Assembly (NCBI RefSeq): GCF_943181405.1
Contig: NZ_CALPBY010000001.1
Location: 992,001 to 1,056,000 of the forward strand
DNA from: Cellulosimicrobium sp. Marseille-Q4280
Lineage (GTDB): Bacteria; Actinomycetota; Actinomycetes; Actinomycetales; Cellulomonadaceae
Direction: 5' to 3'
DNA length: 64,000 nt
Both the position numbers and the translations under genes were made by a program. Under the pieces are notes generated by a model that was given only the letters and a program-made list of their open reading frames with translations, was not told where the DNA came from and did no database searches. Shown piece by piece: positions 26,014 to 34,878 of this stretch. How positions within the stretch are numbered: position 1 is the stretch's first letter; each line of letters begins with the position of its first letter.

Positions 26014-27048
26014 ATGACGGACGCACCCGACCTCCCGGCCCGGATCGCGCTCGCGTGGGGCGTCGCCGAGCGCCCCGAGCGCGCGCCGAAGCGCGAGCTG
26101 AGCATCGAGCGCATCGTCGAGGCGGCGATCGAGATCGCGGACGCCGAAGGCCTCGCCGCCGTCTCCATGGCGAAGGTCGCGCAGAGCCTCGGCTTCACGA
26201 CCATGTCGCTCTACCGGTACGTGACGAGCAAGGACGACCTGCTCCTCCTCATGCAGGAGTCGGTCCTCGACGTCGAGTACCCGCCACCGCACGACCCGGC
26301 GGACTGGCGCGCCGAGCTGCGCGAGTGGGCCCAGTTCACGACGGCGGTGTTCCTCTCCCACCCGTGGTTCCTCGACATCCCGATCACCGGAGCGCCCCTC
26401 ACGCCGAACAACCTGCGCGGCGCCGACGCCGGGCTCCGGGCGCTGCGCTCGACGCCGCTCGACGAGGAGGAGAGCATGTCGGTCATCCTGCTCCTCAGCG
26501 GGTACGCACGGAACGCGGCCCGGCTCGAGTCCGAGCTCGCGCGCGCGGTCCGCGACGCGGGCGGCGACGGCGTCGACGGGTCGTCCGTCGCCGCAGCGCT
26601 GCGGGGCCTGGTCGACGAGGTCCGCTTCCCCTACCTGCGTCCGCTCGTCCTCTCCGGTGCGTACGGCGCGGAGGGACAGATCGACGACACGTCGTGGGGG
26701 CTCGAGCGCATCCTGGACGGCCTCGCGGTCTACGTCGACGCGCGGGCGGCAGGCGCCCCGGGAGCGGGTCGGGACTTCGGGGGCGCACCCGACGCGACCC
26801 CGGGCGAGGCGCACGACACGGACGACGGGCTCCCCGCCCGCGACGGAGGCGCCTGCTCCGTGCCGGACGAGGTGGCGGTGCACGTCCGCGACCCGAAGGT
26901 GAAGAAGGCGGCGCTCAAGCGGCGCGACGCCGAGCGGCGGCTCCGCGAGGGGCACAAGAAGGTGCGGGAGCTCGAGAAGGCGCTGCGCGAGGCGCAGCGC
27001 GCCGAGCGCGACGCCGCGCGGGCGGCCGTGGAGAAGGCCCAGGCGTGA
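26014..27048 (+). CDS. TetR-family regulator with a C-terminal charged coiled-coil tail
   Basis: A 344-residue TetR protein, about 100 residues longer than usual. The helix-turn-helix is at about 30-75 (SIERIVEAAIEIADAEGLAA, then MSLYRYVTSKDDLLLLM), followed by the TetR_C domain of the TetR-class/DrrR type (HPWFLDIPITGAPLTPNN). After about 240 comes a flexible Gly/Asp stretch and a 52-residue strongly charged helix (293-344; DPKVKKAALKRRDAERRLRE at its start), likely coiled coil. ATG 26014 has GAGG upstream. As the last gene after a DrrAB pair it is probably that operon's repressor. The tail is unexplained. Confidence 0.88.
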   Translation: MTDAPDLPARIALAWGVAERPERAPKRELSIERIVEAAIEIADAEGLAAVSMAKVAQSLGFTTMSLYRYVTSKDDLLLLMQESVLDVEYPPPHDPADWRAELREWAQFTTAVFLSHPWFLDIPITGAPLTPNNLRGADAGLRALRSTPLDEEESMSVILLLSGYARNAARLESELARAVRDAGGDGVDGSSVAAALRGLVDEVRFPYLRPLVLSGAYGAEGQIDDTSWGLERILDGLAVYVDARAAGAPGAGRDFGGAPDATPGEAHDTDDGLPARDGGACSVPDEVAVHVRDPKVKKAALKRRDAERRLREGHKKVRELEKALREAQRAERDAARAAVEKAQA

Positions 27049-27052
27049 CGCC

Positions 27053-27082
27053 GAAGGGCGCCCACCGACGTGGGCGCCCTTC
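27053..27082. terminator. Bidirectional terminator
   Basis: GAAGGGCGCCCAC-cgac-GTGGGCGCCCTTC: a perfect 13-bp stem with a 4-base loop, 5 bases past the TetR stop and 44 bases before the stop of the converging reductase gene. The A/T-rich ends make it usable in both directions. Confidence 0.8.
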
Positions 27083-27126
27083 GTGCGGCAGACCGTCGCG
27101 CGGCCGGCCGTGCCGACCGCGGGGGA

Positions 27127-27729
27127 TCACTCGGCGAGGGCGAAGCCCGAGGTCCAGGAGGTCTTCTCGGCGGCGGCGAGCGTGAGCTGCAGGAAGCCCA
27201 GGGCCTCGAGCTCGTGCGCCCGCTTCAGGGACCCGGCGTCGACGACGCGCACGCCCGTGATCGCCGCGGCGAGGGCGGCCTTGGCGTCGGCGTCGTCGCC
27301 GGCGACGAGGACCGTCGTCGGGAGCGGGCCGACCTGGCCGGATGCCAGGGTCGCGGCGAAGGTCGTGTTGAACGCCTTGAGCACGCGGGCACCCGGCACG
27401 CGCGCCTGGATCTCGGCGGCGGCGGACGATCCGGCGGGGACGACGAGCGCGTCGAACGTCGCGAAGTCGAGCGGGTTGGTGAGGTCGACGAGGACCGTGC
27501 CGTCGAGCTGGCCGTCGTACGCGTCGAGCACCCCGGCGACGGCCGGGTACGGCAGCGCCAGGACGACGACGTCGCCCGTGATGGCGTCGCCGATCGTGCC
27601 GGTGGTGGCGCGCGCGTCGACGTCGACGGGCTCGCGGGTCAGGACCTGCACGGAGCTGCCCGCCGCGAGGGCGAGCGACGCGACGGCCGAGCCCATGTTC
27701 CCGGCGCCGACGATCGTGATGCTGCTCAT
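27127..27729 (-). CDS. NADPH-dependent F420 reductase-like Rossmann protein
   Basis: A 200-residue Rossmann protein. The N-terminus SSITIVGAGNMGSAVASLAL has the GxGxxG nucleotide site, followed by VVVLALPYPAV, VDLTNPLDF and GARVLKAFNTTFAATLASG. This is the pattern of the NADP-oxidoreductase, coenzyme F420-dependent family. True F420 use is not certain, since many homologues are uncharacterised. ATG 27729 has GGGAAG upstream. The gene is divergent from a MarR gene with two shared operator-like sites between them, so it is probably that regulator's target. Confidence 0.8.
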   Translation of the reverse strand: MSSITIVGAGNMGSAVASLALAAGSSVQVLTREPVDVDARATTGTIGDAITGDVVVLALPYPAVAGVLDAYDGQLDGTVLVDLTNPLDFATFDALVVPAGSSAAAEIQARVPGARVLKAFNTTFAATLASGQVGPLPTTVLVAGDDADAKAALAAAITGVRVVDAGSLKRAHELEALGFLQLTLAAAEKTSWTSGFALAE

Positions 27730-27766
27730 GGTGACTTCCCTTCGCACGCCGACCGACCGTCGGCAT

Positions 27767-27818
27767 TAGTTGTTGCTACAACAAACAAGGTAGCCCGGTA
27801 TGCTTGTAGCGTCAACTG
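27767..27818. promoter_or_regulatory. Paired MarR operator sites in a divergent promoter
   Basis: TTGTTG-cta-CAACAA (27770-27784) is a perfect inverted repeat. The word TAGTTGTTGCTACAAC (27767-27782) recurs in reverse orientation at 27803-27818 (reverse complement CAGTTGACGCTACAAG; 12 of 16 identical). A -10-like TATGCT is at 27799-27804. Two copies between divergent genes suggest binding by the MarR product. Confidence 0.6.
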
Positions 27819-27856
27819 TTTCCGGGTGCGCCCGGTCACACCCGGAGGAGGACACG

Positions 27857-28339
27857 ATGAGCGAGCCCCGCTGGCTCGACGAGACACAGCTCGACGCGTG
27901 GAAGCGCCTCGTCGCCGTCGTCGAGCTGCTGCCCGGAGTCCTCGACGCGCAGCTCCAGCGCGACGCCGACCTCAGCCACTTCGAGTACTACGTGCTCGCG
28001 ATGCTCTCCGAGGCGCCGGGCCGCACGCTGCGCATGACGCACCTCGCGTCCGCGACCAACGCGACCCTCCCCCGCCTCTCGCACGTCGTCGCACGGCTCG
28101 AGAGGCGAGGGCTCGTCGAGCGCCTGCCCTGCCCCGAGGACCGTCGCGCCACCAACGCGCACCTCACCGACGACGGCTGGAAGAAGGTCGTCGCGACCGC
28201 CCCCGGGCACGTCGCGACCGTGCGCGACCACGTCGTCGACGCGCTCACGGACGAGCAGGTCGCCCAGCTCGACGACATCGCGAGCGCGATCCTCGAACGC
28301 GTCGACCCCGACGACCGCATGGGCTTCCGACGCCGCTGA
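27857..28339 (+). CDS. MarR-family transcriptional regulator
   Basis: A 160-residue MarR protein with the winged helix at about 50-120: HFEYYVLAMLSEAPGRTLRM, the recognition helix NATLPRLSHVVARLERRGLV and wing PEDRRATNAHLTDDG. ATG 27857 follows GGAGGAGG at good spacing. It is divergent from the F420-reductase-like gene; two copies of a shared operator word lie between. Likely controls itself and the reductase in response to an unknown ligand. Confidence 0.9.
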   Translation: MSEPRWLDETQLDAWKRLVAVVELLPGVLDAQLQRDADLSHFEYYVLAMLSEAPGRTLRMTHLASATNATLPRLSHVVARLERRGLVERLPCPEDRRATNAHLTDDGWKKVVATAPGHVATVRDHVVDALTDEQVAQLDDIASAILERVDPDDRMGFRRR

Positions 28340-28393
28340 CGCCTGGCTGCGCGGGGCGCCCCCCGAGCGCCCGCCGACACCGTCCGGCTCTCG

Positions 28394-30322
28394 TCAGCCG
28401 GCGACCTCCGCGGCCTCGAGCCAGGCCGCCTCGAGCTCGTCCTTCTCGGCGGCGAGGACCCGCAGCTCGGCGTCGAGCCCGGCGACGGCGGCGTAGTCCG
28501 TCGCCTGCGCCGCGATCTTGTCGTGCAGCCGCGACTCCAGCTCGGCGATCTTGCTCAGCCGGCGCTCGATCCGGTTGATCTCCTTCTTCGCCGCGCGCAC
28601 GTCGGCGGCGCTCGGGGCCGTGGGACCGGCCGGTACGCCGTCGCCCGAGGGACCCGACGCTCCGCCCGACGCGCCGCCCGCCCCCGCGGGCGCAGCCGGC
28701 GCGCGCAGGGCCGAGCCGGTCTCGCCGCTCGCGATCGCGGCACGGCGCAGCTCGAGGTACTGCTCGACCCCGCCCGGCAGGTCACGGATCCTCCCGTCGC
28801 CGAGCAGCGCGACCTGCCGGTCGGCGACGCGCTCGAGCAGGTAGCGGTCGTGCGAGACGACGACCAGCGTGCCGGGCCAGCCGTCGAGCAGGTCCTCCAG
28901 CGCAGCGAGCGTGTCGGTGTCGAGGTCGTTCGTCGGCTCGTCGAGCAGGAGCACGTTCGGCTCGGCGACCAGGAGCCGCAGGAGCTGGAGCCGACGCCGC
29001 TCGCCACCGGAGAGGTCGCGCACGAGCGTCTGCGAGCGCTCACGCGTGAAGCCGAGCCGTTCGACGAGCTGGGACGCCGTGAGCTCCTTGCCGTCGACGA
29101 CGACCGACCGCTTCTCGGACTCGATCACCTGGACCACGCGCAGCCCGGCGATGTCGTCGAGCTCCTCCACGTCCTGGGTCAGCTCCGCGACGGCCACCGT
29201 CTTGCCCCGCTTGACCCGGCCCGCGTCGGGCTCGCGCCGCCCGGCGAGGAGTGCGAGCAGCGTCGTCTTGCCCGCGCCGTTGACCCCCACGACCCCGTAG
29301 CGGTCGCCCGGGCCGAGACGCCACGTGACGTCGTCGAGCAGCACGCGCCGTCCCGTGTCAGGGTCGGGCGTCACCCCGGCGACCTGTGACCCTGACACGT
29401 TCGTGCCGGGGCGGGCCGGGACGCTGACCGTGACGTCCTCGAGGTCGAGCACGTCCTTCCCGAGCCGCTTCGTCGCGGTGCGCGTGAGCTCCATCGAGTC
29501 GCGCGGCGGCGGGACGTCGGCGATGAGCGCTGCTGCGGCGTCGAGCCGGAACTTGGGCTTGCTCGTGCGCGCGGGCGCCCCGCGGCGCAGCCACGCGAGC
29601 TCCTTGCGGAGCAGGTTGTCGCGCTTCTCCGCGGTGACGGCGGCAGTCCGCTGCCGCTCGGCGCGCGCGAGCACGTACGCGGCGTACCCGCCCTCGTAGC
29701 CCTCCACCTCGCCCGAGCCGTCGCCGCGCACCTCCCACATGCGCGAGCACACGGCGTCCAGGAACCACCGGTCGTGCGTGACGACCACCAGCGCGCCCCG
29801 GGCACCCGGCCGCGCGAACCGGTCGCTCAGGTGCTCCGCGAGCCACGCCACGCCCTCGACGTCGAGGTGGTTGGTGGGCTCGTCCAGGAACAGGACGTCG
29901 TGGTCCGCGACGAGCAGGGCCGCGAGCGCGACGCGCCGCCGCTGCCCGCCGGACAGGGTGTCCGCGGGCTCGTCGAGGTCGAGGTCGGTGAGGAGGCCGT
30001 CGTGCACGCCGCGGACGGCCGCGTCCGACGCCCACGCGTGCGTCGCGGCGTCGCCGTGCACGAGGTCGCGGATGGTCGCCCCCGTGCCGACGTCGTCGCG
30101 CTGGTCGAGGAGACCGACCCGCAGGCCGCCCACCTGGGTGACGCGACCGCCGTCGGGCCGCTGCGTGCCCGCGAGCAGCCGCAGCAGGGTCGACTTCCCG
30201 GCCCCGTTGGGGCCGACGATGCCGACACGGTCGCCGTCGTCGAGGCCGAGCGAGACGTCGTCGAGGAGGGTGCGGGTGCCGACGGTCAGCGAGATGCCGT
30301 CGGCCCCGAGGAGATGAGCCAC
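28394..30322 (-). CDS. ABC-F family ATPase
   Basis: A 642-residue soluble protein with two ABC domains and no membrane helices. Domain 1: GPNGAGKSTLLRL, LSGGQRRRVALAALL, FLDEPTNHLDV. Domain 2: GVNGAGKTTLLALL, LSGGERRRLQLLRLL, LLDEPTNDLDT. The C-terminus is a Gly/Pro-rich linker and a coiled coil (about 570-640; KEINRIERRLSKIAELESRL). This is the ABC-F/Uup-like layout of ribosome-associated ATPases that resolve stalled ribosomes or protect against antibiotics; the exact subgroup is not certain. GTG 30322 is chosen because the family N-terminus starts (V)AHLLGADGISLTVG; upstream frame sequence is not family-like. Confidence 0.9.
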   Translation of the reverse strand: MAHLLGADGISLTVGTRTLLDDVSLGLDDGDRVGIVGPNGAGKSTLLRLLAGTQRPDGGRVTQVGGLRVGLLDQRDDVGTGATIRDLVHGDAATHAWASDAAVRGVHDGLLTDLDLDEPADTLSGGQRRRVALAALLVADHDVLFLDEPTNHLDVEGVAWLAEHLSDRFARPGARGALVVVTHDRWFLDAVCSRMWEVRGDGSGEVEGYEGGYAAYVLARAERQRTAAVTAEKRDNLLRKELAWLRRGAPARTSKPKFRLDAAAALIADVPPPRDSMELTRTATKRLGKDVLDLEDVTVSVPARPGTNVSGSQVAGVTPDPDTGRRVLLDDVTWRLGPGDRYGVVGVNGAGKTTLLALLAGRREPDAGRVKRGKTVAVAELTQDVEELDDIAGLRVVQVIESEKRSVVVDGKELTASQLVERLGFTRERSQTLVRDLSGGERRRLQLLRLLVAEPNVLLLDEPTNDLDTDTLAALEDLLDGWPGTLVVVSHDRYLLERVADRQVALLGDGRIRDLPGGVEQYLELRRAAIASGETGSALRAPAAPAGAGGASGGASGPSGDGVPAGPTAPSAADVRAAKKEINRIERRLSKIAELESRLHDKIAAQATDYAAVAGLDAELRVLAAEKDELEAAWLEAAEVAG

Positions 30323-30370
30323 GCACCGAGCGTAGGCGCCGCCCGGTGGGTCCGGGAAAACCAGGGGCTG

Positions 30371-30421
30371 TCGAAGCGCTTCGAGATCGCGGGGATCCAC
30401 GGCTCCGTGGGCCGGTAGGGT
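30371..30421 (+). promoter_or_regulatory. LacI-type operator and leaderless -10 box before the esterase gene
   Basis: TCGAAGCGCTTCGA (30371-30384) is a perfect 14-bp palindrome with the central CG/GC core typical of LacI-family operators for plant-polysaccharide genes in actinobacteria. TAGGGT (30416-30421) sits 6 bases before the ATG at 30428, suggesting a leaderless start. No LacI gene is in the window, so the regulator would act in trans. Confidence 0.55.
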
Positions 30422-30427
30422 GCCCGC

Positions 30428-31444
30428 ATGTCGCTCTTCGACCTGCCGCTCGCCGAGCTCGAGACCTACGCGCCGACCCTCGACGAGCCCGACGACCTCG
30501 ACACCTTCTGGACCACGACGCTCGCGGCGTCGCGTGCGGCCGGGGGCGACCTCGCCGAGACGGTGCACGTCGAGCGCGTCGAGACCGGGCTCGACCTCGT
30601 CACCGTCGACGACGTGACCTTCCCGGGGTTCGGCGGCCACCCGATCAAGGCCTGGCTGGTCCGGCCCGCGCGTCCGGACGGGCCGCTCCCGGCCGTCGTG
30701 GAGTTCATCGGGTACGGCGGCGGTCGAGGCCTCGCGCACGAGCACCTCGTGTGGGCCGCCGCCGGGTTCGCGCACCTCGTCGTCGACACGCGTGGCCAGG
30801 GCAGCCGGTGGGGCACGGGCGGCGGGACGCCGGACCCGGTCGGCTCAGGCCCTGCGACGCCGGGGTTCCTGACGCGCGGCATCGAGGACCCGCACGACCA
30901 CTACTACCGGCGCGTCTTCACCGACGGCGTCCGCGCCGTCGACGCGCTCCGCTCGCTCCCGGGCATCGACCCGGCACGCGTCTCCGTGGCCGGCACGAGC
31001 CAGGGCGGCGGCATCTCGATCGCCGTCGCGGGGCTCTCCGAGGGGCTCGTCGCGGCGATGCCCGACGTCCCGTTCCTCTCCCACTTCCGCCGCGCCGTCG
31101 AGATCACCGACCGCGACCCGTACGGCGAGATCCGGCAGTACCTCGCCGTGCACCGCGACGCGGAGGACACCGTGTTCCGCACGCTGTCCTACCTGGACGT
31201 CGCGCTGCTCGCCCGCCGCGCGACGGCGCCCGCGCTGTTCTCCGTCGCGCTCATGGACGCGACGTGCCCGCCGTCGACCGTCTACGCCGCGTTCAACGGC
31301 TGGGGCGCGAAGGCCGTTGCGGCCGCCCAGGCCGGTCCGGTCGAGCGGCAGATCGACGTCTACCGGTACAACGACCACGAGGGCGGCCAGGGCTACCGGT
31401 TCGCGCAGCAGCGCGCCTGGCTGCGCACGCACGCCAGCACCTGA
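30428..31444 (+). CDS. Acetyl xylan esterase/cephalosporin-C deacetylase (AXE1 family)
   Basis: A 338-residue alpha/beta hydrolase of carbohydrate esterase family 7. It starts FDLPLAELETYAPTLDEPDD, the family N-terminus. The triad can be seen: Ser191 in AGTSQGGG, Asp277 in ALMDATCPPS, His317 in YNDHEGG. VEFIGYGGGRG and DTRGQGS are further family motifs. No signal peptide, so it should deacetylate imported xylo-oligosaccharides in the cytoplasm. A LacI-type palindrome upstream fits catabolic control. Divergent from the ABC-F gene; no sugar transporter is adjacent. Confidence 0.9.
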   Translation: MSLFDLPLAELETYAPTLDEPDDLDTFWTTTLAASRAAGGDLAETVHVERVETGLDLVTVDDVTFPGFGGHPIKAWLVRPARPDGPLPAVVEFIGYGGGRGLAHEHLVWAAAGFAHLVVDTRGQGSRWGTGGGTPDPVGSGPATPGFLTRGIEDPHDHYYRRVFTDGVRAVDALRSLPGIDPARVSVAGTSQGGGISIAVAGLSEGLVAAMPDVPFLSHFRRAVEITDRDPYGEIRQYLAVHRDAEDTVFRTLSYLDVALLARRATAPALFSVALMDATCPPSTVYAAFNGWGAKAVAAAQAGPVERQIDVYRYNDHEGGQGYRFAQQRAWLRTHAST

Positions 31445-31520
31445 CGATCGGCCCGACGGCGGCGCCTCCTCTGCCCGACGGTCAGCCCGTCGCGGTGGTC
31501 CCCGCCCGGCCGCGCCGAGG

Positions 31521-32471
31521 TCAGTGCGCGACGACGCGCGCGCCGCCCGCGGGCGCCGTCGTGCACCACACGCTGTCGCACGCGTCGGCGGCGGTCCACG
31601 TCGCGCCGATCGCGAGCGCGTGCTGGCGGCTGCGGGCGAGCGCCGCGACGGTCGGTCCCGACCCGGAGACGATCGCACCGAGCGCGCCCGCCTCGCGCGC
31701 GACGGCGAGCGTGCGCTCGAGCTCGGGGCGCAGCGCGAGCGCGGGGCCCTCGAGGTCGTTGCGCAGCGCCTGCCCGAGTCCCACCGGGTCCCCGGCCCGC
31801 AGCGCCTGCATGAGGGTGGTGTCGTCCGCGTGGTCGAGCCCGGCCGGCCCGCCGACCGTCTCGTCGAACGCGCGGTAGACCTCCGGCGTCGAGAGCCCGT
31901 CGGCCTGCACGGCGAACACCCAGTGGAACTCCCCGCGCGTCATCGCCGGGGTGAGCACGTCCCCGCGGCCGGTCCCGACGGCGGTGTGCCCCACGAGCCC
32001 GAACGCGACGTCGGCTCCGAGCCCCGACGCGAGCCGCATCAGCTCGGCCCGCGACAGCCCCGTCTCCCACAGCGCGTCGCACGCGACGAGCGTCGCGGCG
32101 GCGTCCGCGGACCCGCCCGCCATGCCGCCCGCGACCGGCACGCCCTTGACGACCTGGAGGCGCACGTCGGGGTCGACCCCGGCGTGCTGCGCGAGCGCCT
32201 CGGCCGCCCGCCACGCGAGGTTGGACCCGTCGGTCGGCACGACGTCGGCCTGCAGGCCCTCGACGGACAGCGAGATCCCGGAGCCGCGCGGGGCCTCGTG
32301 CGCGACGACCTCCTCGCTCAGCCCGACCGCCTGGAAGATGGTCACGAGGGGGTGGTAGCCGTCGTCCTGCAGCGCGCCCACGCGCAGCGACAGGTTGACC
32401 TTCCCCGGCGCACGCACCCGGACACGGGGGGGCGGCGCGAGCGCGATGCTCGTCGGAGGCGGGGGGCTCAC
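31521..32471 (-). CDS. ispE: 4-diphosphocytidyl-2-C-methyl-D-erythritol kinase
   Basis: A 316-residue GHMP kinase of the MEP isoprenoid pathway, phosphorylating CDP-methylerythritol with ATP. Motifs: [16 protein letters not shown] at the N-terminus, the GHMP ATP loop [17 protein letters not shown], and the C-terminal [17 protein letters not shown] 32471 overlaps the rsmA stop (GTGA), so they are translationally coupled, the usual actinobacterial order. The longer open frame reaching 34022 is only the read-through of the same frame across rsmA. Confidence 0.95.
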   Translation of the reverse strand: MSPPPPTSIALAPPPRVRVRAPGKVNLSLRVGALQDDGYHPLVTIFQAVGLSEEVVAHEAPRGSGISLSVEGLQADVVPTDGSNLAWRAAEALAQHAGVDPDVRLQVVKGVPVAGGMAGGSADAAATLVACDALWETGLSRAELMRLASGLGADVAFGLVGHTAVGTGRGDVLTPAMTRGEFHWVFAVQADGLSTPEVYRAFDETVGGPAGLDHADDTTLMQALRAGDPVGLGQALRNDLEGPALALRPELERTLAVAREAGALGAIVSGSGPTVAALARSRQHALAIGATWTAADACDSVWCTTAPAGGARVVAH

Positions 32472-33385
32472 GCGTCCACTGTGCCAGGTCGCCCGCCGGC
32501 CGCGCGCGGCGAGGTGCGACCGCCGGTCACCGTGGGCAGGTGCTCGGCGATGCGCGCGAACGCGACGACGTCGAGCGTCTCGCCGCGCGCCTGGGGGTCG
32601 ACCCCGGCCGCCTCGAGCGCGGCCGCCGACGCCGCCGACGAGCCCGCGATCCCCGCGAGCGCGGAGCGCAGCATCTTGCGCCGCTGGGCGAACGCGGCGT
32701 CGACGACCGCGAAGACCTGCTCGCGGGTCGCGGTCGTCGTGGGGGGCTCGCGCCGGTCGAGCGCGACGAGCGCGGAGTCGACGTTCGGCACGGGCCAGAA
32801 GACGGCGCGACCGACCGTCCCCGCCCGTCGCGCGGACGCGTACCACGCGGCCTTCACCGACGGCACGCCGTAGGTCCGGCTCCCGGGCGGCGCGGCGAGG
32901 CGGTCCGCGACCTCGGCCTGGACCATGACGAGCACGCGCTCGAGCGAGTCGAAGCGCTCGAGGAACGTCAGGAGCACGGGCACCGCGACGTTGTAGGGCA
33001 GGTTGGCGACGAGCGCCGTGGGCGCATCGCCCGGGAGCGACGTCACGTCGAGCGCGTCCGCGCCCACGACCTCCAGCCGGTCGCCGAGGTCCGGCACGTG
33101 CGCCGCGACGGTCGTCGGGAGCTGCCGCGCGAGCACGGGGTCGATCTCGACGGCGACGACGCTCGCACCCGCCTCGAGCAGGCCGAGCGTCAACGACCCG
33201 AGGCCCGGCCCGATCTCGACGACGCGCTCCCCCGCCCGCACGTCGGCCGCACGCACGATCTTGCGGACCGTGCCGCCGTCGTGCACGAAGTTCTGGCCGA
33301 GCGTCTTGGTGGGGCGCACGCCGAGGCGCCCTGCCAGGTCGCGGATCTCGGCCGGACCCAGCAGGGCGCCTCGGGTGTCGTTCAT
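32468..33385 (-). CDS. rsmA: 16S rRNA (adenine1518/1519-N6) dimethyltransferase
   Basis: A 305-residue KsgA/RsmA, which dimethylates two adenines in 16S helix 45. [16 protein letters not shown] (N-terminal), SAM loop [15 protein letters not shown], and the catalytic [12 protein letters not shown] are all present; [12 protein letters not shown] marks the C-terminal domain. ATG 33385 gives the usual N-terminus; a GTG 7 codons upstream has no better Shine-Dalgarno. Coupled to ispE and preceded by rpfB, as in many actinobacteria. Confidence 0.96.
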   Translation of the reverse strand: MNDTRGALLGPAEIRDLAGRLGVRPTKTLGQNFVHDGGTVRKIVRAADVRAGERVVEIGPGLGSLTLGLLEAGASVVAVEIDPVLARQLPTTVAAHVPDLGDRLEVVGADALDVTSLPGDAPTALVANLPYNVAVPVLLTFLERFDSLERVLVMVQAEVADRLAAPPGSRTYGVPSVKAAWYASARRAGTVGRAVFWPVPNVDSALVALDRREPPTTTATREQVFAVVDAAFAQRRKMLRSALAGIAGSSAASAAALEAAGVDPQARGETLDVVAFARIAEHLPTVTGGRTSPRAAGGRPGTVDA

Positions 33386-33408
33386 GAGCAGAGAGCCTAC
33401 CGACACGC

Positions 33409-33442
33409 CGGAGGGCGGGGCGCTCGCGCACCCCGCCCTCCG
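33409..33442 (-). terminator. Terminator between rpfB and rsmA
   Basis: CGGAGGGCGGGG-cgctcgcgca-CCCCGCCCTCCG: a perfect 12-bp stem with a 10-base loop, 20 bases past the rpfB stop. It should separate the rpfB transcript from rsmA-ispE. Confidence 0.7.
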
Positions 33443-33462
33443 ACGTCGTCCACCTCAGGCTG

Positions 33463-34878
33463 TCAGCGCAGCCCGAGCTTGCTCGAGCACGCGGGCCACT
33501 GGCCCCAGCCCGAACGGGCCTGGAGCGCCTGGGCGCGCTGCGTCTGCTCGGCGGCCGAGGCCTCCGACGGGAGACCGGAGCCGCCCATCGCCTGCCACGT
33601 CGGCAGCGAGAACTGGTAGAGGCCGTAGTAGCCGTTCCCGGTGTTCGTCGCGGGGTTCCCGCCGGACTCGCACTGGGCCAGCGCGGCCCACACGCCCTCG
33701 GGCGCGGAGCCCAGGTCGGCGGCGGGGGCCGGGGCGGCAGCGGGCGCGGACGCACCCGACGACGCGCTGGACGACGCACGCGGCGTCGGCGCGGGCTCCG
33801 GCTCGGGGGCCGGACGCTCCTTCGTGCCCTGCACGAGGATCTTCGCCACCGGCGGGGTCGTGACGCCGTCGGAGACCAGCTCGCGCGACTCCTCGGCGCC
33901 GTCGACGGTCGTGACGCGGTGGACGGTCGTGTGCACGCCCTCCACGCCCTCCTGCTTGACGACCGGGTCGAGGTCCTCGTACCGGTTCGGGTCCTCCTCG
34001 GTGGTGGTCTCGAACGGCACACCCTTGGTGGTGGGCACCTCCTCGACCTTCACGCGCTGGACAACGAGGGAGACGGCGGCCTCGTCGGCAGCCTTCTCGT
34101 CGGCGGCCTTCTCGTCGGCGGCCTTCTCGTCGGCGGCCTTCTCGTCGGCGGCCTTCTTCTCGGCGGCCTTCTCGTCGGTCGTCGCCGTGACGGCGTCGGT
34201 CTGGGCGACGTGCACGCGGTCGAGCTCACCGAGGACGACGCCCTGCTGGTCGAGGATCGCGTCGATGCCGATGCTGCCGTCGGGCGCGACCTTGGTCTCG
34301 CCGTCGGCCACGACGGCCACGGGGCCGTCCGCGTCGAGGCGGATCGGCAGGGAGGCGCGCTCGCCGGAGCGGGACGCCACGAGGCGCACGTCGCTGCCGC
34401 GCGAGGCAAGGGTCGTCAGGGCCTCGTCCGCGTCGAGCGCGGTCAGCCAGACGGAAGACTGGGTGCCGTCCACCTGGACGGGGACCTCGCGCCCGTAGCG
34501 GACGACGACGTCGCTCCCGCCGCGCAGCGCGGCGTCGACGTCGGGGACCACCTGGTCGCGCTCGCCGACGGCGACGCCCTGCTCCTCGAGCAGGCCGTCG
34601 ACGGAGCCGGCGAAGGTCGTGACCGTGGTGATCTCGCCGTCGACGTCGAGCTCGACGGTCTTGTGCGCCGTGCCGTACGCGACGGCGCCGGTGGCGAGGA
34701 GGACGGTGGCGGTCGCGCCGGCCACGAGGGGCCAGCGGCGACGGCGGCGGGCCGTCGTGGCCGCGGGGCTCGTGGAGCCCTCGGCGGCGGAGGTGTCGGA
34801 GAGGTCGAGGGGCTGGGTGGTGTCGGCGCTCTCGGGCGCGCCGGCCGCGTCAGCGGTCCGGTGGAAGGGGTTGTTCAC
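33463..34878 (-). CDS. rpfB: Resuscitation-promoting factor B-like cell-wall protein (DUF348-G5-Rpf)
   Basis: A 471-residue exported wall-lytic protein. An N-terminal cytoplasmic stretch of about 45 residues precedes an Arg cluster and membrane/signal helix (about 44-70). DUF348 modules follow (about 72-230), then a KAADE tandem repeat (about 236-268), a G5 domain (about 271-353), a Pro/Ser/Ala linker and the C-terminal Rpf transglycosylase-like domain (394-471) with catalytic Glu404 in AQCESGGNP. Rpf domains cleave peptidoglycan and promote regrowth of dormant cells. GTG 34878 matches the start of a paralogue at 42697 and follows a conserved block. Strong promoter about 260 bases upstream. 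Confidence 0.95.
   Translation of the reverse strand: MNNPFHRTADAAGAPESADTTQPLDLSDTSAAEGSTSPAATTARRRRRWPLVAGATATVLLATGAVAYGTAHKTVELDVDGEITTVTTFAGSVDGLLEEQGVAVGERDQVVPDVDAALRGGSDVVVRYGREVPVQVDGTQSSVWLTALDADEALTTLASRGSDVRLVASRSGERASLPIRLDADGPVAVVADGETKVAPDGSIGIDAILDQQGVVLGELDRVHVAQTDAVTATTDEKAAEKKAADEKAADEKAADEKAADEKAADEAAVSLVVQRVKVEEVPTTKGVPFETTTEEDPNRYEDLDPVVKQEGVEGVHTTVHRVTTVDGAEESRELVSDGVTTPPVAKILVQGTKERPAPEPEPAPTPRASSSASSGASAPAAAPAPAADLGSAPEGVWAALAQCESGGNPATNTGNGYYGLYQFSLPTWQAMGGSGLPSEASAAEQTQRAQALQARSGWGQWPACSSKLGLR
34083..34179 (-). repeat. 15-bp coding tandem repeat in rpfB
   Basis: Five to six near-perfect copies of a 15-base unit (GGCCTTCTCGTCGGC on the plus strand) encode repeats of Lys-Ala-Ala-Asp-Glu. 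The unit length keeps the frame, so copy number can change without a frameshift. Confidence 0.85.

Noticed and set aside
31445-31520. Hairpin CGACGG-tcagc-CCGTCG between the esterase and ispE as terminator
   Set aside because: Only 6 bp, and similar short repeats are frequent by chance at this base composition.
32472-34022. 833-residue frame extending ispE through rsmA and into rpfB
   Set aside because: The N-terminal part is an Arg-rich shadow of rsmA and rpfB; the ispE family starts at GTG 32471.
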